A stretch of 64,000 nt of DNA from Elysia chlorotica (lineage: Eukaryota > Mollusca > Gastropoda > Plakobranchidae): contig RQTK01000013.1 of assembly GCA_003991915.1 (NCBI GenBank), positions 365,323 through 429,322 of the forward strand, written 5' to 3'. The notes beneath the pieces are model-generated. The model ran no database searches. It worked only from the letters and a program-made list of their open reading frames with translations, and was not told where the DNA came from. The translations under genes were made by a program, and so were the position numbers. Shown here piece after piece: positions 1 to 13,502 of this stretch (its first letter is position 1; each line of letters begins with the position of its first letter).

Positions 1-126
1 TTCAATTGATATATAATTTTATACCTTTAAATTAAAAAATTTTTTTCAATTAAAAAAAAAATAATGGAAGGTAAAAAAAAAAAGGGAAAACCGTCAAAAT
101 GTTCTCTGAGAGGTCTCCAATTTTTC

Positions 127-420
127 CTAATTTAACTGTGCATGGAACTGATTGAAACAAAGTTCATCACAGAGATGTGTGTTGCACAATATGCAGCCAA
201 AAACAGTTTCTGGTTTCTTGTTTGAGGCTGTGCGGACATCTCTCTGCCTGCACTGGTAACATTGTCTCTTTCGCCCTGCAAGACGAACGCGGCGGTGCTC
301 AACAGATGTTCCCTGTACAGCCAAACCCGCTGCTGCGGAAACTTCCCGATAGCCTCTCTTCATGGAAGAGACTTTCATCAGGCTGTATGCCATTATGTAT
401 TTGGAGATTCTTATTGTCAC
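127..420 (-). pseudogene. piggyBac-type transposase C-terminal zinc-ribbon remnant
   Basis: The minus-strand reading frame ends in a cysteine-rich segment with paired CxxC motifs (CYQC, then CILC) and the tail LCDELCFNQFH before a stop. This arrangement matches the C-terminal zinc ribbon of piggyBac-like (PGBD, DDE_Tnp_1_7) transposases, which bind transposon ends. The DDE catalytic core is not present next to it: the frame opens with no ATG in a family context and runs back into unrecognised sequence. It is most likely the 3' end of a decayed or 5'-truncated element. The family call rests on motif memory only; another treble-clef or zinc-ribbon protein is possible. Confidence 0.55.
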
Positions 421-771
421 TGTAGAACATGTCTGTCGAGAAAAATGGAGGGCACTAAAGACCCCGCTGCTATAAATACTATTACAAATTACAAACCCTG
501 AAAATCAGTCTACATTTACCATTGTGATCCAGGGTATGTGAAAATGTCACTTACGTAGAGGGTGATTTGCTAAGAATCTTGTTAACCATGCCCTTTATAA
601 ATTTGAGGAAGTTTTGTCTAAAATCTTTTAAGCGCTGAAACCTTCCCTGCTTCTCTCAGTTCTTTCAGAATGACTTCTGCCTGGTGACCTTAATTCAAGC
701 CTGCCCCCCATTTGAAGGTCTGTGGGTATTTTAAGGTCTTATGCTTCAGTCACTGTCATCACATAATTATT

Positions 772-1395
772 CAGGAGTCGGGGATATGGCTTTAGACTCA
801 TATGAGTCATTGCAAAAAGGTCTGCACCAAGAAAGGTGACACTGACAGTGGACAATCGGTCTGAAACTTTTTAAGAAAGGGTTTTGCAATCTTGGCAATA
901 AATATGAAGGTGTGAAGCTTAGCATTGAACAGATAGTCCCCTTCCTTGTCTACCTGTGTTAAAAAACTCCTACACCAAGGCTTGTTGACTGTTCCCTTTC
1001 TTACTGCGGACAAGCAGCGTAAAATGGCTGACCACATTTGCGGTGCTCTTTCAGCAGCTGGAACTTTCTCCAACCAACGATGTCCACAGAACTCAAGAGT
1101 CGGGATAAGGCTGTAGAGTCTTTTAGTCATTTCAAAAAGGTCTGCACCAAGAAAGGTGACACTGACAGTGGAGCATCGGTCTGAAACTTTTTAAGAAAGG
1201 GTTTTGCAATCTTGGCAATAAATATGGTGTGAAGCTTAGCTTTGAACAGATAGCCTCCTACACCCAGGCTTGTTGACTGTTCCCTTTTTTACTGCAGACA
1301 GGTAACATAAAATGGCTGGCCTCATTTGCAGTGCTCTTTCAGCAGCTGGAACTTTCTCCAACCAAGAATGCCCACAGAACTCAAGAAAGGCCTCT
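772..1395. repeat. Tandem duplication, about 320-bp unit, inside transposon remnant
   Basis: The stretch beginning near 772 recurs with a 320-bp offset: the 10-mer tctgcaccaa occurs at 821 and 1141, and the following 80 or more bases match closely. The second unit carries a deletion of about 30 bp and point changes. The duplication repeats the GHRW-containing C-terminal part of the transposon protein. Confidence 0.85.
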
Positions 1396-2085
1396 GTTTA
1401 ATTAAAAAAGTCCTCCCTCCTAGCAGGTGATTTCTTAAAGAGGTAATAAAGAGACTTTAACACATGTTCACACCCCAACCTAAATCCTCAACACCCTTTT
1501 TAAAGCTGTTGTGCACCTTGTGCAGACCACAAGAGCCAATATTAACCAGACTCATACCATTCTCATCCTTCATTTCTTTGCACAATGTTTTAAATACTTT
1601 CCAGTTTACATTTGGTCCATCCATAGATAGCTGCAAAATCTTTTGACATCTGGCTTTCTCAATAAAATACCTTAAGTGAATCATGGTATAATTTGCTGAA
1701 GCATGTCCAAGAAGATAGGAGTCCATATACTTTGATCTCACCATACCTTCAGTATCAATGTCTAACATGTACATCTAGCTGCTTTTTACCAAAGTCAGCA
1801 TTATGGCTCTCATCAAACATTATCACATAAGTTACACTGTCTCTCAAACTGTCTAGAATGGCATCTCTGATAGCAGGGGCTATGCCCAACGTAGCTAAGT
1901 AATCTACTTTGGTACGTCCACAGGTAAACTGTTTGCTATATCCGAGTCAGAAAACATCTGTTGAAAAATTCTGCCTATGTCGTCTAAGCTGCGAGCACTG
2001 GAGTGGCTAGAAACTAGGTGCATTGTCCACCTAGCCTTTGCTTTTAAAGTATCTGCAACTTTAAGAGTTGGCTGTTTAGTTGTAC
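772..2085 (-). pseudogene. Decayed hAT-like transposon protein, rearranged
   Basis: Reading the minus strand from about 2085 downward gives pieces of a widespread animal transposon-derived protein: a stretch with CGRTKVDYLATLGIAP, then SVTYVIMFDES, QLDVHVR, QLSMDGPNVNWKVF and NIGSCGLHKVHNSFKKG, and further on FCGHRWLEKVPAAERA and KFQTDCPLSV. The order and orientation fit one protein. The frame is broken: a frameshift and stop lie near 1913, and the longest intact piece is 1457-1774. The last part is tandemly duplicated (772-1092 and 1093-1395). I recall such proteins as hAT-like RNase-H-fold transposases with uncharacterised host copies; the superfamily assignment is inference. It is not a functional gene. 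Confidence 0.6.
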
Positions 2086-2099
2086 TTGAAGTTGGAGTA

Positions 2100-5000
2100 G
2101 ATGTAGTTGTTAATCCAATTATTTAACCATTAAATCATTTTCACATGTTCAGATTGACATCGTAGAATGTTAAAAAATGTAGATGACATTAATTTATTCC
2201 AAGGTTAAGTCAGTTTAAATCAGAAAGTGCATTGTCTGATTGAATGATGAATGAAATCAAGAAATTCGGCGCCATAGGTGGTCGTAGGATGATTATATCG
2301 ATAAAATATTGCTTCAGCTCAGCCTCATAAAGTAACATACATAATATTATTAATTAAACCTCAAATCGATACAGACACGGGACTCAGTCATAGGTACACA
2401 ACAATTTTTATACCTCTGCGAACTATTGGTACTTTCCAAACCAAAACAATGTGCCATGTGAGCTTCGTCATTTTTATCTTATCGAGGACCGTTTATCCGA
2501 TCGAGGATGGTTTATCTGACCAAATTAGACTTTTTTTTTACCACAAAATTTGTATCCGACTAAAATCTGACTCTTTGAATCAGTGGACACCCTGGAAATA
2601 GGTAGTGGAGACATTTAGATTGATGAAAATAATGCTCATATTGGTCTTCCGAATGTAAGAATATGACTTTGCAGCTCTAATTTCTTATTTGGGGGGATCC
2701 AGAAGCAGCCAATACCTGTGGGTACCATTAGGTTGTATATGTAGGGGTACCTCTGTAATTACCCCTTTCAAAATTACTACAGAAAACTTTGTTAACAAAA
2801 TAGACATCGACCATCCGAGGTCATGCCACTATCATGGCACAGATGTGCTAAGGCTGTGTGACTTGCTGATCCGGCCATCCTGGGCTGTGTTGTTGTGTTT
2901 GTGCATGTCCACCTGAAAGTCTGCACTTTCATCAGGTGCGTTAGGTGTGTGGCTGCCCTTTTCCACCACTTCATTGATTTTTCAAAGTTATAATAGTTGA
3001 GGAGTTCATCAAATTGATGAACCTTTTCTGGTCTATTATCGGGGTGTCAACCGCACATTGTTTTGATCAGTGTGGCAGAGGGTGGGAGAGGCAAACTCTT
3101 GTAAGCGCTTTCTATTTTGTGTAGCACTTGTCCACCGTCATGTTTTTTTTCTCCTGATTGTACACGATACATATCATGCCCAGGACACACCATTGTTTGC
3201 ATTTGTTAACAATCCTCAAGAATTAGCATAAATGAATTTAGGTACAATGCCAATAAATAATTTATATATAATGTGCAACCAGTTTATAAAAATAGCTTTT
3301 GCGTTCTTCATCTCTTAGTCGGTTGGGGTGTAGACAAATTTAATAATAACATAGGTAAAATCTCAAGGGAGGTAGTATTGTCTTAGAGAGACCAACAAAA
3401 GTTTGGGGTCGGGGTGCAAACTTTCTTTTTCATGTGTATGCTGTTATCATGTGCTCTTTTATCATTGATGTATAGACATACACTTCCACCTCTTGTGGTC
3501 CCATCTGATTGTATCAATAAATCCACCAACATTAACATGAGAGAGGAAAAGGACTTGCAGCTGACGGACAACTGTCGAGCAATATAGGAAATCAAAGAGT
3601 TAGAGGTCCAGTTCAAAACTTGAGATGTGTGTGTGGTTGGTAAAGAAGAGGCAGAGGGAAAGTTGTGGGGGGGGGGGGTAATTAGAAATATGATATTGGC
3701 AGTAGTGAGCCTCACATGGTTTCAACGAACTATTGAAAATTAACTAGCACGTTTGTCAAGTCCGAGTTGTAATGTACCCTCTTTTAGCTTCGTTGACAAG
3801 TTTGAAACCTCTGTCCATTTGGGGAAGGAGCAAAAGTGGTATTTTTGTTCATTTCTCTCTTCTTTGGGTATTGTGTAAAAAGCTCACTCCTCTAATTGAT
3901 GCACCAGTATCTTTTTAAGTAATGGAAGATGCACAAACTTGTGCTTCTTTTCTGCAAGCCTTTTTGTTTCAGTACTAAGGCATTATATGGCTAAGCTCAA
4001 TCATCAACTTAAAGAGTTATTTCTATCAATTTGATATCTTTTGTAAAAAATGTTGTATTAGCCAGCCAGCTGAGCTGCTCTGTAACAACCATTCATGCGG
4101 TTATTGTAGTTTAGAATTGGAATGGATTTGGTGTCAAGTCATTGTAAACAATAAGCCAGAATGTATATGACAGTAGATCATTCTAGGTTTGTATTAGCAA
4201 AATTATTACAGAAAGTGTGTTTTCTGATCCATGCGTTGCAGTTGCATGTCTTTTATAGTATTCATTTGCTTGGACTGAAAGTTACTTAACTACGTTGAAA
4301 AATATCAGCGCTAATGGGGTCAGTCTGTAACTGTTTACCAATCAATCTTAGAGCCCAATTTTCAAACAAGGAAAAAGCTAAAGAATATTTTGTTAAATTT
4401 GTTTTAATTTTTTTTTTCAAATCCAAAACTTATTTCAAACTCCCTTATGAATGCTTGTTAACTAAAGAAATGCAGTTGAAAGTGTGTATTCATTCGTGTA
4501 ACATGAAGAAAAAGTTGTTTCCTGAATGTTTTTGATTAGGTTATCAATCATACAATTTGTGCCTTTGGCGCAATGATCAGGGCGTTGGGTGACCTTTGTG
4601 AAGGTGATGGACCTGTTCTTGTTAATTTTGGGTTTGGTGCATGCCTATTGCCCATCTTGTTCATTTGCCTCTTCTGTATAATGTTCTTAGCTGTTGCGAT
4701 ATTGATATTATGTTGATGTACAAAGTCTAGAGTAGTAGGCTTCCTTTCAAGGGTTATGTTGTACCTAACAGTAACATTCATTTCTGTTTATCATTTTTAT
4801 AGCCTCCTGTGAAGATCTGATTCTTTTATATCAAACTATTTTAATTAAAAAACAACTTCCAGTGCCTTGAAAAAAATATTGTTCCCCTAAGGTTGATACA
4901 TTTATAGTGGTATCCGCCTAAGAACCCGACCCTCAGGAGACAAGGAAAGCAGGTTTTTAGAGGGTGCAGATTTAACAGGAGGAGAAGAGAATAAGCTGAG

Positions 5001-5280
5001 GAATCGGTAAACAAGTGATGAGTCCCAAAATAAATTGTTTTTTTCTTAGATTCTCACTGTAGGCCTGCATTTTGCTATTTCAAAACATTAAAATACTGAA
5101 ATATAGGTAGTTAGAGCCATGACATCAGTCTTAAGAATACACTGAGTAAGAAAAGTATTCACTGTTAAGAGAAAACGAATTTCTCCCTTTTTTACAGTCC
5201 TAGATTCTGGTTAATACACACACAAAAACGGTATCTCAGAGAGGGATGCAGAAAACTGACACTGACTCAACCAGTACAAA
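2100..5280. other. AT-rich intergenic sequence without recognised genes
   Basis: No open frame longer than about 110 codons and none resembling a known family. The stretch contains short homopolymer tracts (poly-G at 3667-3679) and scattered short frames with no splice-site support. It could hold untranslated sequence of a gene beyond the left edge, but nothing here shows that. Confidence 0.5.
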
Positions 5281-5287
5281 AAATGAA

Positions 5288-5365
5288 ATGGTTTAAGTGG
5301 GGATCGAACCCGTAGCTCTCTCATAAGATGCTGCACATGCTAACTTTCGGCCACCTCATGAGAGA
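5288..5365 (-). repeat. tRNA-derived SINE head (degenerate)
   Basis: On the minus strand an A-box-like TGGCCGAAAG is followed about 40 bases later by a perfect B-box core, GGTTCGATCC. These are the internal RNA polymerase III promoter elements of tRNAs. The acceptor stem does not pair, so this is a tRNA-derived SINE head or tRNA pseudogene and not a tRNA gene. Confidence 0.6.
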
Positions 5366-5369
5366 GATG

Positions 5370-8300
5370 AGAAGTGGACAGACAAACGTACAAGGAGAGA
5401 CAGCAGAAGGTAAAGAGAGAGAAAGGGATATTACGAAAAAGAGACAAAAGAAGAGAGACGAGACATAAGGGACTTTCACCTCTCTATGTAAAACTTTCAG
5501 TTTCCTGACTGTAGACCCACAAATGCCCCACCACGAGTCGGCTGGAAGATTTCTCTGATCTCCCTACCGTTTGTAAAAGTTCACAGACTGGTGTATGTTC
5601 ACCCCCCACCCCCCCTCATCCATCTGATCTGAATATATGTGCACCGCTCCTAGTCCTAAATGGCTATAGAAATAATCACGCTGGATAAGGTAAAAAATGA
5701 ATTGGTTAGGAAAAATCATTAAAAAAAATCTATGTGAGGCAAATAGCGGGTTTGTAGAGGGCTGAGTCAAAGGAAAATAAGGCGGCGGGTTTCAAGACGG
5801 AGTGGGTTAATAAACAGAGTTCTTAGGGGAAGACCACTGTATTATAAATTATATATGTACTACATTTACTTTTATATTTATTTTTGTTGAGAAAGTCTTT
5901 TTTTAAAATTTAATAATTGCTTACTCCTCTGTATTTATCATGAAATATATCAATAAGTGTGTGTGCTTGCAACTTAAGCTGCTTCAATTTTATAAGATTA
6001 TCATCCACCCCATTAATTTTGTGTGTGTGTGTGTGTGCTTGTAGCTGTACATAGTTAAGTTTTGTCATCCGAAAATGTCTTCTGTTTAGATGGGCAAGGA
6101 CAAGACTATTAAGCAGGTTAATATTAATCCATAATGTCATAAATATTTATTATATAATTTGACATAAATTATGTACAAGTACATATATAAACTTGCACCA
6201 TGTTTGTTTGTGTGTTTTATTTGATAAATAAGTTTTCGTGAGTGGCAGATATCTTATGAAGCCAAGAATATATTTTGTTTCCGCATGGGCTATTGGAATG
6301 TTCAAATAGACTAAAAATCTTGCAATAAAATGACTTGTCAATATGATTAAAAATGGAATTTGAGGTGTTTGTATATTTTTAGAATTTAGTTCATTTAAAG
6401 AAAAAAATGGACTTTAGGTATTGATGTACAAAAATCAAGTCTATAGAGACTGATCAGTTTATGATACGAGTTTTAAACTGGTGCTTACCAAATGAACTCA
6501 GAATGATAAGCCCTCTGTTAGTACTTCATTGTGTATCTTTTATATGTACATGTTTTTATTTATTCACAGCATTTTAGCTCTTACCAAACTCCTTTTTATT
6601 TTATGAAATTTGTCTCATATATTAAGCAGTGATTGAAACATAACCTTCTTAACATTAATTACATGTTGAAATTCGCACATAACTCAGCTATTTGTAAACG
6701 CTAAGTCCTCTAACTCACTAAAGAAGATAATAACAAGGATTTAGGGATACTCATATATTGTAGTTAAATTTTGATCTGACTGTAGTTGTAAAAGAAACAG
6801 AATTGTGAGAGGTGCAATTTTTTTCCATTGCTGAATGAGTACATAATGAGCAATACTCATCTTTTTCTGCCTAATATGTACAACTTTGCAGTTCAAGAGA
6901 ATACTACTAGGTCCTTGCTAAAGACAGGTTGCTCAGTTATTCTGTTGCATTTTAATTATTTACAAATTTTATGTTATTAATGACTAATGAGGAAAATGTT
7001 CCGATTTTGTCTCATCCTTTGACTACTGTACAAAACCAAAGCATATTATGTTTTTTCTCCTTAGAGAAAAAGTTCAAAGAGAACTCGTGAATAACAATAA
7101 TTATTATCAAAACCACAAATGTATATGTTCTTGATTCTTGTCGTAAACTGAATACCTAAACTAGTGTGTTTCTCTTATTCAATGAGTGACTAATCACCCT
7201 CACAAGTTATCATGTCCATGAAGAAGATTTTTTTTCTACTAAAAAGTGCTATGATTGTGGAGAAATCAACCACAAAATTGTAGTCTAACAATATATTTTG
7301 TGTGCGTTCTTGTGTATTATGAAGGGTCTACAATGATACATGTATTAATGTTGTAGTGAGTCAATGCTTTGTGACTGTAAGTCTGATAATATTTATCACC
7401 CACTTGTAATCTGTATATGACTCATTCTCAACAGGTGCTTTTTCAACACCTATGATGTAACATTTCTTTAAAAAAAAAAACACAGCTCTAAAGCCATTTT
7501 TTGTGGCATCAGTATGTTGCTTATACACGTATGCTATAAAACTAGCCCTACCAAATTTATAGTTTTTTGTTGTGTCTGGTATGAGTGATCAAGTTTTCTT
7601 GTAAATTGTTTTTCATTTTTTAGGTCATTTTGTTTGTCCTGTATTTTCCTTATTGGTTTAAATTTTGCTTAATATTGCAAGGGGGCTAATGAAATAACCT
7701 ATCTGTGTCTTCAGTTTTATTGAGGCAAAGAGTATTTTTTACAAATATAATAATACATATTTTTTTTCTTCCTCTTTGAGACATCTCTCCATGTGTCATC
7801 ATGATTCACTACAACTCTCAATGTATTTTGTTAGTATATCTAATTAGGTAAACCTGCATTGGGATGGAGAAAACTTTATTGTACACGCCAAATTGGAATG
7901 CATTCAGAAGAAATTGTGTTTGGAGAAGGTTACTATAGAAAATAAACGAAAGGAAACTTCAATAAATGCCAAATTTCAAATAAGGCAAAAGTAGCTGTCT
8001 ATATTTTTTTAATTTTGTGGTTCATGTATGTAATTATAAAGTGGGTCTGAGCTACCAACATAAATGCTACTATTGCTAGTTGTTTTTTTTACCTTTTAGC
8101 CCATATATTAGCAGTCTAAACCTAGTTTTTAATAGAGAATAAAAGAGAACACATTGTATTTAACCTTACATAAATTATTTGATAATCAAAATTTGTTTGC
8201 AAATTGATTATTTCTACCTCAAAGCATCCCTTCCAGCATTTATGTCTCAATTCTTAACATCTACTAAATTTTATTGAAACAAGTCAAAAAGAATAATACA

Positions 8301-10615
8301 ACCAACCTACTGTTAAAATGTTCTGTTCTGTGAGGTAGTGTAGAAATTGAGGTTGTTAAAAAAGATTTTTGTCCACTTTGACATAAATTTTTTTTTAAAT
8401 CTATGCAAAACAAAACATGTTCAATTTATAAACCTTTACTCTTTATTGCCCAACTTAAAAGGTAAAAAAAAAAGACAATGTATGTACAAAAGATAAAAGA
8501 TGTTTTAATCTGAACTCATGTAATGGGCATCACATTCAGATATTCTTAAGAACACTTCAGATTATATCACCAACTCAAGCGATTTCAAACACTAAAATGT
8601 TCATAATCATAATGCACATTTGATAATTAATTTAAATTGCAATATCATTTTTTTTTTTTTAACCACTATTAAGCACTAGCAACGCACCTTTCAAATTTAA
8701 ATGTACAATGGCCTTAATTGACATGCTTTGTGACTTCAGAAACGATCTTAAGTTCCTTTTCACAAATGCCCCTAAATCATCCCTCGTGATTCACTGGACC
8801 TGTACAATTTTCAATCAATTCTTTTTACATTAGTTCTACACAATAAATGTTTAGGAGCAAATGATGAAATTCCTAACAAAATTTAGAAGAAAAAAAAATT
8901 CAGTTCAGTGTGTGTAAAATCAGTAATTTTTTAACGGGTGGTTCAATGAGTCACATATTGTCCATTTTAGGAGAAGGTTATATTTTAAAAGCATGCATGT
9001 TCCTTATCTGTTCGGTAGGAAAAATAAATTTCGTTCTTCAATTCCTCAACAGGCTCATTAATACAAGGTGGAAGATAAGAGAAATCTTGTAAAAAAAAAA
9101 AAAACTAATTATATAACATTTTTAAAAGCACTTAACACACATGTGATCATACACTATAGTTAACAGAAATTAAGGAATGATGTCACATGGAATGAAAACA
9201 CAACTTGAAGTAATGTAAACAAGATTTGTATCCATTTATAAGGTTTTATATTTAAAGTGAAGCTTACAAAAGCAGCAACACTTCACTAAATTAAATTATG
9301 GACAATTGAAAAACCTGTTTCTCTCCCTCTGTGCTATAAAAGTATTTTTCAATGATCCGGAGAACTGGCAAATAATGGAAAAGAAAAAAAAAAACGATAG
9401 GAAGATAAAATGGCAATATCTACCGAAAATAAATACATCATTTTTTTCAATTTTTATCAGGTGCTTTGAAAGTCTCACATGCTTCTTTGCATTATATCCA
9501 CAGAGTTGATGTTATTCAAGGTTGCTGCTTTTACCTTCAAAAACACTCATTAGCGAAAAGAAATCTCAACAACATTTAACGATAAGACTAATTTTACTAT
9601 AACACAAATCAAGATTTCTCTTACGACTATTGCTGCAAAAAGGAAATCCAAAGGTTCAGCATAATGGACCATGTGAGTAAAATCTGCACCATATTGATAA
9701 AGACATCTAGTAATAAGCCAAAGGTTACAATTTAAGCTTCACTGGCGTTACAAAAGAAAGTATGTATTGAATCCATCAAAGTATGTTGATAGAGAGCATA
9801 CAAAAATATTAAGATGCAGTTGATCACACTTCAAAATTAAAACAAAAATTACACTTGTATCAAACTAAATCAAATTTAGTGAACTTCTTTGTAAAGTCAG
9901 ACACAGTTAAATAAGAAAAAAAAATTAATAGGCCTACATGTAGTGCATGTAAATATTTAGACTCAGGCATAGCTTTTTATGGCATTTGATAGAAAACATT
10001 AAAACAACAAATAGTCAACAGTAACGCTTTAATACTAAGAGATGTGTGATATGTATTTGCTTTAATTTTTACATGGCATTTTTGTTTTATTCCAACGGCA
10101 TTCAGGCAGGATGGCATGTTTATCAGTAAATACATGTACAACTAAAACTTTAAAAAACTCGAGACACCCTATATTCAACAAACAGGAAAATTTGGGCCTC
10201 TTCTTTGTCATTTATCTAGGTTTGATCCAACAAACTAATCTCATACCCTCTCTATGGTCCAACATATAAAAGGTATCTGCAATCCATCATGGTTGTTTAC
10301 CAAAAATAGATCTAATTTAAATAAGACGACAAAAGATCTGACAGCCCACCATGATAGGAATCAGAGTTCTCCCACAATCAGTAGCTGACATTAATAGAAG
10401 AAGTGTACAGTGAACATAATAGGTTAACGGATGAAATGATATGAGCATCAAGGGTAGAGGGGGGGGAGACTATTGGCAGTCAACAGACGCCTGTTTAGCA
10501 TGATACAAGATCGATGAGACAAAGTCGCAGTAGAGGGGTAGGGGTGTAAGTGACGCAAGACCATACAGGTACAATTAACTTATGTAAATTAAGGCACTGA
10601 ATACAGACTACAAAA
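5370..10615. other. AT-rich intergenic stretch without recognised genes
   Basis: Only short chance frames. It contains a (GT)n tract at 6019-6037, several poly-A and poly-T runs and a G-run at 10459-10467. No family-level protein similarity or consistent splice pairs were seen. Confidence 0.5.
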
Positions 10616-10618
10616 ATC

Positions 10619-10624
10619 TTTATT
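10619..10624 (-). terminator. Candidate polyadenylation signal AATAAA for GNPTG
   Basis: AATAAA on the minus strand lies about 230 nt downstream of the predicted stop at 10856. The motif is common in AT-rich DNA, so this is only a plausible site. Confidence 0.3.
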
Positions 10625-10855
10625 AATTTGTCCCTCAAGGGTGTATTCTGAGAAATGTAAACTTCAACCAACCTTGCATCCAACAAACTATTGGAAATAA
10701 ATGGGCTAGTTTGTTGAGTTTGAGATGTGCAATAAGTTAATTCCCATTAATGAACATCCTAAAAAGAAACAGCGTTAAAATATTAAAATATTTAAAATTC
10801 CATCACAGGAAGCGGTACTTTTCCCACAAGATGAAGCATCTGGATGAAGTCATGG

Positions 10856-10878
10856 TCATGAATGGTTTTCAAGTGGTG
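10856..10878 (-). CDS. GNPTG: GNPTG exon 10, short terminal coding exon (tentative)
   Basis: The acceptor ccattttcag is followed by 23 nt that complete the split codon and end in TGA, giving the tail APLENHS. Phase agrees with the exon 9 donor. Because the piece is so short, chance is possible. If exon 9 were not spliced onward, the frame would read through its donor and stop nine codons later at 11712. Confidence 0.45.
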
Positions 10879-13463
10879 CTGAAAATGGAAGGGCATAAGT
10901 TGCAAGTTAATAATCTTTCAGAAAGAAATTAATGATCTAAACAAATTACACCATAAACAAATTTTAGGTTCACATAAAATGTTTTGAGATAAAAATTGGT
11001 CTAGTCTGGTTGAAAATTTGTTTGATTCAAGACTTAAAAAAAAATATTAATCATATGTACTTATAATTGAAAAAACACTCCTTGTTCACACATAACTTGC
11101 TCTAATACATTGCTATCACAACACTTTATTCTTCCTATTTTGTTGTTGCATTATTTTACATACAAGTTTATTTTATATGCTTCTACTTGTGTTATCAAAG
11201 GTTTATGTTTGGGTTGAAGTTTTTAAATACGGTTAAGAAGAGGTTTTCAAAAATTTTCTATTATTGGCTCCTTTTTTTATATCCCCCACCATCATGGGAT
11301 AAAGAAAAGGCCATTAAATAAAGAATAAAGTAAAATGAACTTGGGCAAACAAATCAAAAAGAATAATTACATCGTTTTCCCCAATAACAAAAAAAATGGT
11401 TTTCATTTCAATAGCAATAGAAACTAAGCAAAAGTCAAATACAGTTTTTTACTGTTCTTAACTCTCCCAATGCTGACAGCCGACTAGATAAACACATCTC
11501 TATGTGGTTTAATTGCAAATTAGATTGGCCATAAACTTAGGCCACATTTTGTCAAACTTGTAAGTTATTACAGTATATATATCTCATTTAAATACACATA
11601 CCCTGTATAATAAGTATATCTAGATCTACTTGTGACACTTTTACCTTTGATGAATGGATGGTTGAGGATTGACATTTTAAGTATAAAATAGTCAATTACA
11701 GTTTGCTCTTTCTAGAGACATACTATTTTTGGTTTACCTGAGGAATTTTTTAGAGACTCTAATTCTTGCTCAAGTCTCTTAACTTTTTCTTGAAGCTCTT
11801 TGAAACTCTGAAAAAAAAAGACAAAACATTTTTTGAATCAGAGTCTTAACAAGTCCATTTTAACCACACACAAAAAATGAAGAGAAATAATGCTGTGTTG
11901 AAACCATATTTTATGGATGTACAGCTTGGACAATCTCAAAACAAACACAGAAGAAACTGGAGGCAAATGAAATTTCTTCATAGGAATAAGAATTACCGTT
12001 GCTACTAGTATAATGCATTAACTGTCTTAGGACATCATGGGCATAACATAGCCGTTACCGTGCTGACGTGCCGTAAAACAAACTCACTCACTCACTCACT
12101 TAAGAATGTTCAGAATCTTGTGGACAGCAGAAAGATCTCATAAAATAGTTTAACACAAAGTTAACGCAAAAAATCACTCTAATACAAATTGTAGAGTTCG
12201 ATCAATCTCTTTTGAACATGTGATGAGAGGAGAAATTTTGGAACATCCTATGAAACATAAGTGATGAAGGGGGCGTAGCAGAAAAAATCAACGAGAAAAG
12301 ACAATGGACCTACTAACAAAATGACTAAACGTAGTGAAAGTGAAGGAGGCTATGAAAGTAGCAAAAGATGTGGAAGTGATCACCTACACTAAAAAGAATT
12401 ACACTAAACAGATGGATGGAAATGTCATTTTTACAAACATTAATACATTGACAAATAAAGTTCAAAAGAATATATCATTATTTCACGTTCAGTTGAAATT
12501 AGTTAATTTGTTACATTGTTGAAACTAAATAACAGTGTACGTTAAGAACAATTATTAAAACACAGTTTCTTTCAAAACAAAAGTCCCTGCTGATTTGGCT
12601 TTGGTAAGTGTCGTCTGGTGACTAGATATTGTCATAAAAACAAGTTACCATTTCTTTTCAGCCACATTCATATTTTCTTTAATTCTTGTATTTATTGCAT
12701 GCATTCAGAACTAACATCGAACTTAAATCCATGATCAACATGCATTTTGAAAATTTAAACATCTTTGACAAAGATCCAATAGCCAGAACATGAATCAGGA
12801 AAGATTTAATAAGCATGAAAAGAAAAGAAAAAGAAAAAACTTAAAACTTTAAACTTTAAAGCTTGCACTCAGAAAAATGCAATGAAACTCATGGTCATTT
12901 GGTTAATACATGAAGTGCCAGACTAATGTATTTCTAACCTCTTTGCACTGGTCAAAAGAAGCGAAAATACCACTACGGACTTTTTCTTGCTCAACCTCGT
13001 GTGCTTGCTGTTGCAGTTGCTCGTGATTTGAATGACTCAAGAAAAGTCCTGCATCCTCAAATATTTCTCTAAGTCTCCTTGAATATCCCTTAAAAATGAA
13101 AAGAGTGAAAATTGATCTTACATTTATTGTTATGTACAATAATATTGTGGTTGAGTTAGCATTCGAGGTTTATTAACAAACTTTAAATGAAGAAACGGAA
13201 GACAATGCAAACATTATAATAATAATATTAATAATAAGTTGTATACATGTGAAACATGGACACTCACATCGGTCCTACAGAAACGTCTAGAGGCAATGGA
13301 AAAGCTGAGAGAGAGATTCGGAGATGGAGTTATCAGGTAGAGATTGTGTGTGAGTGTGTGCGTGGGGAGGGGGATAGAGAGAGAGAGATAGAATGAAGAA
13401 GTCAAAAGAGTAGGAAGAAGAAGAAGTAGGATCAGAAACTAGAAAACTGACAGATAGAAAGAC

Positions 13464-13502
<39 letters not shown>

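Noticed and set aside
5288..5365. Functional tRNA gene
   Set aside because: B box is good but stems do not pair into a cloverleaf; kept as SINE or tRNA relic.
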